Shown one piece after another: positions 33,609 to 42,030 of a stretch of DNA of 42,030 bases. The first letter of the stretch is position 1. Each line of letters begins with the position of its first letter. The notes under the pieces are model-generated. The model was not told where the DNA came from. It was given only the letters and a program-made list of their open reading frames with translations, and did no database searches. The position numbers were made by a program, and so were the translations under genes. This stretch comes from Funneliformis mosseae (taxonomy: Eukaryota; Glomeromycota; Glomeromycetes; Glomerales; Glomeraceae), in the NCBI GenBank assembly GCA_910592005.1, contig CAJVPP010000177.1, forward strand, positions 1 through 42,030, given 5' to 3'.

Positions 33609-35212
33609 CTTTAATTTTTTATTTTTTATATATTAATTTGTTTTTTTTTTTTTTTTTTTTTTGAAAGAGAAAGGAAGGTCAGGCGAGAAGAAATTGAAAA
33701 AAGATTATCTATCAATCTATTATTATATTCTTTTTCTTTTCTTTTTAAAAAAAAAAAAAAATAAAAGAAAAATTCTTGTAGTGAATGGAAAAAAAAAAAA
33801 AAATCTCTGGTATTTAAACGTATTAGAGCTGATGATTGTTTAATCGAATTTTATTTTAAAATGAAAAAAAAAAAAAGGTTTAAATGAAGATGATGCCCGC
33901 TTGGAAATCTTGCAATCTATTTAATCTATTTTGTAAGTTTATTTTATGAATGGTTGATTGAAGAATGAGTATGAAAAAACTTTTCCGAGACAATACAGGA
34001 TAAATTCTATGAGGATGAATGATAAAAAAATTGACAGATTGTTAAACGTTTTTTTTTCCCCAAGAAAAAAATTATTTTATTTATATAAAAAAAAAAAATT
34101 ATAAAGAATGGAAAAAAAAAAAAAAAAAAAAGTGAATCACATTACATATAAATATGTATATTTTACATACATAAGTTTAAATTAGGGATGGATTTTCCAA
34201 TTTTTTTTATTTTATTTTGTTTCCTTGATTATTTTAATAATATATTGTTTTTGGTTTATTTGTTTTTCAATTTAAAGAAGGATGTGACGAATTACAATTC
34301 GATAAAAAACGAATACATGTGCGTGACACTTGTAAACATTTCAACGTTAGCTTTAATTGGATTAAAGGATTTACTTCTTTCTCATCTGTCTCAAGGGGGT
34401 GCAAAAAAAAAAAAAACAACGACGAGGGACGTTACAAAAAACAATCATGTATTCTTTTTTTTTTCGCCCATTATCATTGATGCAAAATCACAAGAGATAC
34501 CGCTAACATCAAAAACCTGCAGATATCTGCAATTTGATGATATCTATTTGGTAAATAAAAAAAAAATTCCAAATTTGTTGAAACTGACCAGAACGTTTAA
34601 AATTTGCCATATTTGTTTATGATAACTCCGATTTTCCGCTACCCTTAAGACAAACGGAGATCCGATTCCGGAGCTATAACTGAAAAAAGAATCCGATTTC
34701 ACTTTTTTTCTTATTTTTTCCTTTTTCCTTTTTTCGACAGCAAACTCGTATTTTGGATTCGGATGAAAGGTTTGAGAAATCCTTCTATAAAATAAAGTAT
34801 TCATTAACCATTAAAAATTTATAACATGAGATATTATAACATGAGATATTCAAAACGAAACAAAAACCAAATTTAAAAAAGTTTCTAACCATCTGGTCCC
34901 AATTCTGAAACTTTTTTGATTGTAAATTATTGAGAAATTTTCGGCTGTAAACTAACCAAATTTCCAAATTGATCATGATCGGTAATGATGACATCAGTTG
35001 TGCTTTTGTATGTTGTGACGTATATTAGGCTAAATTCATTTGTTCATTATTTTTAAATTTTGGGCGGAACTCTGACGGAGTGGTGTAAATTGAAACATGC
35101 CGCAAAGTGACGTTTATCTGATACGTTCAAAATTAAATATAAAACTGTGGAAAAACCTTTTTGTTTGACTGAATTTTACAATTATCAAATATAAAAAAAT
35201 ATATATTTACAT
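33609..35212. other. 1.6-kb spacer, divergent to orphan gene and RNA ligase gene
   Basis: It contains the promoters of the minus-strand orphan and of the RNA ligase gene, many A and T tracts, and two back-to-back ATAACATGAGATATT units near 34821-34850. An ORF at 34188-34622 looks like translated low-complexity DNA. No gene called. Confidence 0.45.
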
Positions 35213-36587
35213 ATGGCTGCGCCACAAGAAAGTCATGCATTAGACGAATCCTCGCGGTGGGACACTGGCAGGTATCACTCGATCGAAGATATTTCAAATT
35301 CTAAAAGGGTTGAAACCTTTGCCAAAGAAGGACTTTTAAACGTATGCGAGTACGTAATTGAACAAGTTTGATCCCTTTTTTTTTTTGTCAACCCGTTTGG
35401 AAATTGAAACTCTTTATACCCTATAATTAGTTGGGTCGTGACAGAAAAAATCCATGGGAGTAACCTCTCTTTTATCACAAACGGTGAACAAGTCCAATGC
35501 GCAAAAAGGTCACGACCTTTATCTGATTCCGAAGAGTTCTTTGGGTTTCAATCGGTAAAAGAAAAGTACCTTTCAAACATTCTCAAATTATGGCGAATAA
35601 TGTCCACCAGAAACTTGATTCATTCGACTTTGAACTCCTCCGAAAAAATCGTTACGATATACGGGGAATTATTCGGAGGGAGGTATTCTCACCCGGATGT
35701 AAAGCCAGTTAATTCTGCCGTGATGTGTCAATTCGGGATCGAATATTGTCCGCAAAACGAATTCATGGCATTTGACATATTTGATGGAAATGATTATTTA
35801 GATTATGATCTTATGACGGAAATATTTGCAGAATCCGGCGTTCCCTTTAATAACCCATTATTTAGAGGTTCATTTGAAGATGCTTACCGTTACGATCCTA
35901 AATTTACTACCACGATTCCGGTATGCATTAAAGAAATAAATTAAAGAAAACAAATAATTAATTAAATAAATTCGAGATTAATGTAATTGGTTAATACATA
36001 CATGCACATGTACATTCTTTATTTTACAGAGTATATTCGGATTGCCACCATTACCATTTCCAAATAAAGCTGAAGGTGTGATAATTAAACCGGTGAAAAC
36101 GCTTCATGTAACCTCGGGTGCAGCGCGCCAGACACGTGTGATCTTAAAGATCAAGTCTCCGGACTTCGTAGAACGGGTTCGGTCCAAAAAGCGTGAGTTC
36201 AGAGAAACATCACGTAGTGAACGAAAGAAACCACGTGAACCAATGGACAATTTATTTGCCGAACTTGCGACATTTATTAACGAGAATAGGGTTGCCTCTG
36301 TTATTTCGAAATTCGGTCCCATCGTAACTAAAGGTGAGGAGGAAAGTGAGCTGAATGAGAGAATTAATCAAGTTTCCGAATTATTATACAAGGATGCATT
36401 AACGGACTTTAATAAGGATGATGAGTTACGGGAAAGAACAGAGAAATTGCCAAATTGGCAACAAGAAGTTATTTGGAAAAGAGGTAATGCAGAGGCCATG
36501 AAGGTCGTTAAAGGATATGCAAGGAAAATCAAAAGCGTACATTTAGACGACAGTAAAAGGGATAGTAGTGATGGGGAATATGAATGA
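35213..36587 (+). CDS. Rnl2-family RNA ligase
   Basis: Three exons (35213-35349, 35431-35920, 36030-36587) give 394 aa. The protein carries the full ATP-dependent nucleotidyltransferase set: motif I EKIHGSNL with the presumed AMP-accepting Lys52; CAKRSRP (69-75) and EEFFGF as in the Rnl2 group; motif III YGELFGG (123-129); motif IIIa FMAFDIF (157-163); motif IV EGVIIKP (224-230); motif V LKIK (248-251). After a basic linker comes the Rnl2-type helical C-terminal domain (LATFINENRVASVISKFGPI). Rnl2 enzymes, including phage T4 Rnl2 and trypanosome editing ligases, seal nicks in duplex or bridged RNA. No targeting signal is obvious. Its cellular role here is unknown; RNA repair is inferred from chemistry. 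It differs from fungal Trl1 tRNA ligase, lacking kinase and phosphodiesterase domains. The exon 1 donor is set by the need to read into WVVTEKIHG. Confidence 0.9.
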
Positions 36588-39004
36588 AGGTCATCTATTT
36601 GTCACACATCTAAAATGTCACCTGATTATACTCTGTAAAGTAATATAAATCCGATATTGTAATACCGGTTTGAAAAAGTTTGAAACGAATATTTAAATCA
36701 AATTTGTCTATCAAGTACAAAAAAAAGACTTCATTATGAAATGACTAATAGAAAGATGTATCTGATTTCAATCAACAGAATTATACAAAAAAGAAAGTTC
36801 ATTGTGCGAATTCATTTTGTGTAATATTCGTTGCTCATTCTGAACAATTTTTGCAAGGTTTTTTCTTTCCAAAAACGGACACTATTTAATATAATTTAAA
36901 TTTAAATTAAGGTCATGCACAAAAAATATTAAACAAATGATTTATTTTTAGCATTTCATACAATCTAGACTATAACAAGAAATGGTGCAATGATAGAACC
37001 AAAAATGTTTAGCATAAAAAAGACATCTTTTATTTTCCGGGAATTTATTTTCGTAACACATTTGATACATTTGAGATAACCCAACTCAACTGATTGGTTT
37101 TTATCACCAGTATGAATCATGCGTAGTTATGGTAAATTTTTGCCATGGCGCAGTGCATCTTATCGCGTACATGCTTTGTGAAATATTCGTTTTGTCAGTT
37201 TTATTTGCTTTGACTAAAGTTGGAAGTCACCATGTGGAACAAGATTGAGTAATTTTGGGTATAATGAAATGTGGCTCAGCATAGTTTTTGTATATTCCGA
37301 TTAATAAGGAGGGTCTAGAAAAGTTTTGAATAATATTTAAATGAAATATTTTACGTTAGATAATAATGTAATACCTCAAAAGAGCAATTTTAAATGAATT
37401 CCATTTTTCAGAAAAAATATCCTATATCTAATAACCGTAACATATACCGAAAAATTATAATCTAAAAATATAGATAAACTTAGAAGGTTGCTTGTATACA
37501 AAAAAAAAAAAATAAATAAAAATACTTATGAATCCATAAATGCTCACGGATTTTATGCAGTGGTAGTAGTAATACAGTTATCATTTATGTAAAATAGTAA
37601 TTTAAAAATCTTCTTAAAAGTGTATTCTTTTAGGTTACAAAATAAAAGACTTGCTGACTTGTCTTTGAAATATAACTGCATGGTTCTTGGTAACACATCT
37701 TATCAGACAGTTTTTATTATAATTGATATTGTATGCTTTATTTTGATAAACTTATCACTATAACAAATGAAAATATACATTGTAAAGATAAATATAAATA
37801 AATGCATACAATTCTATTTTCTGATACAACTTTTGCTAAAAATAAATCTAATAATTGGTAGATCCATGTTTTTATTATAGTTAACTTGCAAACTTTTATA
37901 ATAATAATAAAGAATAAAATGACAAGAAACTTCTTTTATCTATAATAATGACTTGGATTATCAATAAGCAGTTGATTTAAACTGATTCAATGTTAAATAT
38001 TACTATCAAGTATTCTCTTAAGATATTGCTTAACTTTAATAAAAACTTACTGTTATATTGATAACACAAACTATTTGATTTTATAATTCCTTAGTATTTA
38101 ATATAAAAACTTAATAAATAGATAAATTTTGTTGATTTTTTAACTTTAAAATTATTTTTAATAATAATTTTTATTCTTAATAATATCATTATAAAAACAG
38201 ATTAAAAATAAGAAAACATTTTTATTTTAGTTAATAAATTATTATAACTTTTTTTTTAAATTTATTTTTCACAGTAATTAAAATTATCTAAAGTTACTTT
38301 CTTATTATTAATTTATTTAGTAAATTTAATATTTACAATTATATATTATCTTTAAAGATCAATTAAGTAAATAATAAGTCAAAGATTTATAAAATATACT
38401 TTATTATATAAGATTTTTATATCTAATCAATACAACTTATAACTAATTATTAAAAAATAAATAACTATATAAATAAATAAAAAAATACTTTTATTTATAT
38501 TATAAATGTTTGCCAAAACCTTCTTAAAATAATTTCATCATACTCTTTTCTATGTTTTAATATAATTTCAACAGTTTTAACTTTCATTATAAAAGAGTTT
38601 TATTGTATCTCTTATTATAATTTTAATATAGTTTTATTTAAGTTTTAATTGTTATTAAGGAGTTTCATCTCTCATTTATATTTATTCCTAATTATAATTT
38701 TAATTTTTTAAAATTATTTTTTCTCTTATAATTAATCATATTATTTTCTTTTATATATAATTAAGCATCTTATATAATTTAATTAAATTATATCTTAATA
38801 AGATAAATCCAATGATATTTAATTTATATCTCTAGACATAAAACTCACAAAATAATGAAAATTATAAAAAATATTATCAGTTTTTTTTGCTACTACAGTA
38901 CAATATTTTATTTTATAAAATATAAAAAAATAATAAAAAAATTAAAATATATTTCAAATAAATATAATACATTATTTTTATATAATATATAATGATGAGG
39001 GACG

Positions 39005-39150
39005 AAACCCCTTAATAACAGTCGAAACTTAGACGAAACTATATTAAAATCATAATAAGGGATATGACGAAACCCATTCGATACGACAAAAACTGAAACT
39101 GTCGAAACTATATTAAAAACATAGAAAAGAGTATGACAAAATTATTTTGA
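39005..39150. repeat. CGAAAC-motif repeat cluster
   Basis: Several GACGAAAC or GTCGAAAC words occur in a short space, within two copies of a longer unit: CGAAACTATATTAAAA at about 39035-39050 and 39109-39124, each followed within 30 bp by a GATATGAC/GTATGAC word. They stand out as the only C/G-bearing words in the surrounding A/T-only DNA. Confidence 0.5.
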
Positions 39151-39698
39151 GAAGGTTTCGGCAGGCATCTATATCAAGAACCTTTAACGATTTCTCTCTT
39201 CTTCCATCATAACAAAAGCACCCTCTTCTTGACGAAACAAGTTTAAGAGAATACATGTCAGATAAAGAATGATCTATTTTTTTTATGTTATATAATAACT
39301 GTAATACAATAAAAATATAATATAATAGTTATAATTATATATATTATCTAAGCTACTGATATCACGTGATTAATATTAGTATATGTAACCTAAGATTCCC
39401 TGCTACTCCTACCCTTTAAAATATTAGATAATATATATCATTACCCTTAGTGTCATTAGTTTTTGCATAATATGTATTTAAAAAATTTCGTTTTTTTTGT
39501 CCCACACTGTATATAAGCTGATCTTAGTATTTCTAATTCTCTAACCATCTGATCCTCTAATCAGAATCTCAAAAGTAGCAAGAAAGTAATAAAAAGGTGA
39601 TGATAAGGTTCTGAGAATATATTTCATATATGATTTTTTTTACATCACCTAACTGCAACACAATTTTTGCAATTAAGGCTGGCTAAGCATTTTAGTCA

Positions 39699-39940
39699 TA
39701 AAAAGGTTATAAAGCATTGAAAACAAGCAGATAGCTAGAAAAAAATAAAAAAAAAAGATAGAGCAATAAAATCAAGCAATAAAATCAAGCGTATATTTAT
39801 AAAATAATAAAAAGGCTATAAAGCAATAAAATCAAATGAATAGTAATAAAGTAATAAAAGGCTATAGAACACTGAAAATAGTAACTAGGTAACATTATAC
39901 TCATAATTAGATAACATTATAGCATAATTAGATAACATTC
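39699..39940. repeat. Imperfect tandem repeats (AAGGCTATAAAGC, GCAATAAAATCAA, AGATAACATTAT)
   Basis: AAAAGGYTATAAAGCA, GCAATAAAATCAA and TAATTAGATAACATTA units recur several times in order. Units are short and diverged, like a decayed tandem array. Confidence 0.5.
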
Positions 39941-39964
39941 TTATAAAAGTTTTATCCAGTAATC

Positions 39965-40110
39965 TGGTTTAAATCTAAATTTAACAAATTAGTTTAAATC
40001 TAAATTTGATTTAAATCTAATAGATAGAATCTTAAATTTAAATCTGACAAATTAGTTAAATTCAAATCAATATAAAGTTATATTAAAATTTTAAATTTAG
40101 ATTTAGGTTA
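39965..40110. repeat. TTTAAATCTAAATTT repeats
   Basis: TTTAAATCTAAATTT, TTTAAATCTAATAG, TTAAATTTAAATCTGAC and AAATTTAGATTTAGG variants follow each other, with ACAAATTAGTTTAAAT and ACAAATTAGTTAAATT links. It is a low-complexity local repeat. Confidence 0.45.
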
Positions 40111-41116
40111 TATATGTATTTTTTAGAATTTAAGAAAATTAGTTAATTTAATACAGATATTTTATTGTTTTACTAATTCAAGATAAAATATGTAAGATAT
40201 ATTCTGATATAATTATTATAAATATAATGTAATCATATTATATAAAATAATTTAATTATCTTTAATATATTATAAATTAGTATTGGTAAATGACCTTGAA
40301 AATGACTTTAAATGATCTCAAATGACATCATTTTTATTATAAATTTTAAATTAAAATGATTAAAGGTTATTTAAAAAATAGTAAATGATCTTATAATTTA
40401 CCATCACTGTTATAAATGATATATATATATTGTTAAAGTTTTTTAGTTTGTATTTTAACATTTATAATATTTTTATATTTAGCAAATAATAAAAATAAAC
40501 ATTTCTTTTTTAAATTAAGATAAATACCTGTAACATGAATGATACATTACTAGTATTAAGTATTTTCTTTGTATATGTTATATCTATTAACTGATTGATT
40601 TTTAAATCAGAAAATTTTTATAGTGATTGTTTTTTGTATAAATTAAGGTTGCTTGTCTAAACTCATTTTAAATTTGACAAAATATCTAAATTATAGTTTT
40701 GCTAATTTTTTACTAAGATTTTGATATAGTTTTGCATTTTTATAAGCTTCAATATAATTTTATTTTTTTTAGAATTTTACAGATTTTTAATAAGGTTTTA
40801 ATATAATTTTGATAACTTTTAACTTTTTTCATTTAAACAACTTGTAAAACCTCTAAGTTTCATTTAGCAACCTTAGTTTAGACTTTTAATTATCAAAATA
40901 GATGATTATTTAAGGCCTTTGCAGTAGAAAAATCGGAAACTCTGAAAAACATGATTTTGAGATAATTGAGTTTGAAATTTTGATCACATGTAAACAGATC
41001 GACAGTCTGCAGAATTAAAAATAGAATTAACCCATTATAGTCTGATCTGTATTATATTGTTTATTTATTTTAAAATGCAATAATAAAAAGCCGTTAAAAT
41101 AAAAAAATTAACGTTT

Positions 41117-41450
41117 TTCGAAATGAGTGTCTGGAGACATTTTTTCCGCAAAATAAACGCCTGGTGATGTTTTTTTCTGTGAAATGAACGTCCGGTGATA
41201 TTTTTTTTTGCGAAATGAACGTCCGGTAACATTTTTTTCACGAAATGAACGTCTGGTGACATTTTTTTCGCGAATTGAACGTCCAGTGACATTTTTTCCG
41301 CGAATTGAGTGTTCGGAAACATTTTTTCTGCAAAATAAACGTCCGGTGACGCTTTTTCCGCGAAATGAGCGTTCAGTGACGCTTTTTTTACCAAACGAAC
41401 GTCCGGCGACGTTTTTTCACGAAATGATCATCTGGAAACATTAATCTATG
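41117..41450. repeat. 30-bp minisatellite, about 11 units
   Basis: The unit is about GAAATGAACGTCCGGTGACATTTTTTCCGC, written here as GAAATGAACGTCCGG then TGACATTTTTTCCGC. Copies begin near 41119, 41150, 41180, 41212, 41242, 41272, 41302, 41332, 41362, 41392 and 41421, with 29-32 bp spacing. The 30-bp period keeps frame, so long stretches are open on both strands: plus reads RNERPVTFFS-like decapeptides, minus reads EKMSPDVHFA-like decapeptides. Units of 29, 31 or 32 bp break the frame on each side. No start context, intron or flanking domain supports a gene. Confidence 0.85.
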
Positions 41451-41779
41451 GAATTAATGTTCGAATATTCAATGTATCATGTTAATCTTACGGAATAATG
41501 TTAATCCAAAACCTTGATTTGCATAAATGATCAAAAAAGGCCTTCTGTGTAGATTCTTTTAGTTTTGAAATTTAAAATTAATTTAAAATTAACTAATTGG
41601 ATTTTATTTTATCAAATTTGATATTTATAATAGCTATCTCTTTTTAATTCTACCCCTTTTTTATTATTTTCTTTTCATGTGATTTTTTTTCTTTCTTTTC
41701 TGCCCATTGTGGTAGTTATATCAAAAATATTTGCACAATTTTCCCATTGCGTAGTTGCGCCTTTTTATTATTTTTCCTT

Positions 41780-41942
41780 CACACACACACACACACACAT
41801 ACACACATACATACACATACTCGCACACTCACACACTCACACACTTTCTCTCTCTCTCTTTCTCTCTCCCTCTCTCTCTCTCTTTCTCTTTTTCTCTCTC
41901 TCTCTCTCTCTCTCTCTTTCTATTTATCTATCTATTTATCTT
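41780..41942. repeat. Compound microsatellite (CA)n-(TC)n-(TATC)n
   Basis: A CA-rich run (about 41780-41844, interrupted by TACA and TCGCA units) passes into a TC-rich run (41845-41920) and then TATC/TTTATC units (41921-41942). ORFs across it are translated simple repeat. Confidence 0.95.
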
Positions 41943-42030
41943 TTTTAACAATAACTTCAACACATTTTTTGTTTGAAAGTATTTTTAATAATACTCATGC
42001 AGAACTTTCAAGTTTACAACATCAAATGAA

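Larger units (their letters stand above)
36588..42030. other. 5.4-kb gene-free AT-rich region
   Basis: No supported gene on either strand. From about 37,300 to 41,050 the sequence is almost entirely A/T, with very few GC-rich words and no ORF of note. It contains GAAAC-type dispersed repeats (39005-39150), AATAAAA/GGCTATAAAGC repeats (39699-39940), TTTAAATCTAAAT repeats (39965-40110), a 30-bp minisatellite (41117-41450) and a compound microsatellite (41780-41942). Confidence 0.6.

Noticed and set aside
34188..34622. 144-aa ORF
   Set aside because: Its start and middle are translated T/A tracts and no domain is visible. It is likely chance in low-complexity DNA, although it is long enough to test against transcripts.
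41065..41394. 109-aa minus-strand and 78-aa plus-strand repeat proteins
   Set aside because: They are translations of the 30-bp minisatellite. The frame slips where units are not 30 bp, and no gene signals surround them.
41679..41976. His/Thr- and Ser/Leu-rich ORFs
   Set aside because: Translated CA and TC microsatellite.

Overview
The window is nuclear DNA of an AT-rich, intron-rich fungus. The best fit is an arbuscular mycorrhizal fungus of the Rhizophagus type (Glomeromycotina). This is inferred from short GT-AG introns, very AT-rich spacers full of A and T tracts, yeast-like housekeeping proteins (Gup1, Las1, Ptm1, PDCD2/Tsr4), single-exon F-box/LRR proteins and tandem BTB proteins of the kind greatly expanded in that lineage, and a U12-type intron. 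The species is an inference, not a sequence match. I saw no rRNA, tRNA, CRISPR array or viral gene.

Layout. 1-2633: AT-rich spacer with a small TA-flanked inverted-repeat element (1519-1848). 2634-7936 (+): a 17-exon gene for a 1378-aa DDB1/Rse1/CPSF1-superfamily protein. 7937-11811: long spacer with a strong hairpin and one doubtful small two-exon ORF. 11812-12369 (+): PY-motif membrane protein. 12862-15321 (+): GUP1, a membrane-bound O-acyltransferase with two probable GC-AG introns. 15711-15947: decayed duplicate of the 3' end of the next gene. 16138-18247 (-): PDCD2/Tsr4-like. 18509-20059 (+): F-box/LRR-like protein. 20350-22083 (-): LAS1. 22228-22784 (+): a small three-exon gene for a predicted tail-anchored protein. 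23039-25373 (+): Ptm1/Lung-7TM receptor family, which can only be completed by removing a U12-type AT-AC intron at 24877-24976. 26090-27536 and 28555-29782 (+): two tandem BTB proteins. 29783-32654: spacer with a second TA-flanked inverted-repeat element between two copies of a direct repeat. 32655-33608 (-): orphan 317-aa protein. 35213-36587 (+): an Rnl2-type RNA ligase with all nucleotidyltransferase motifs and the Rnl2 C-terminal domain. 36588-42030: gene-free, very AT-rich, with dispersed short repeats, a 30-bp minisatellite and a compound microsatellite.

How the genes relate. Two ribosome-biogenesis genes (PDCD2/TSR4 and LAS1) flank the F-box gene. GUP1 (GPI-anchor remodelling) and the Ptm1-like protein act in the secretory pathway. 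The PY-motif protein looks like a ubiquitin-ligase adaptor or cargo. The most notable items are the Rnl2-type RNA ligase and the AT-AC intron with near-perfect U12 signals. I reconstructed exon structures by hand from splice-site consensus, reading phase and family similarity; no transcript data were available.
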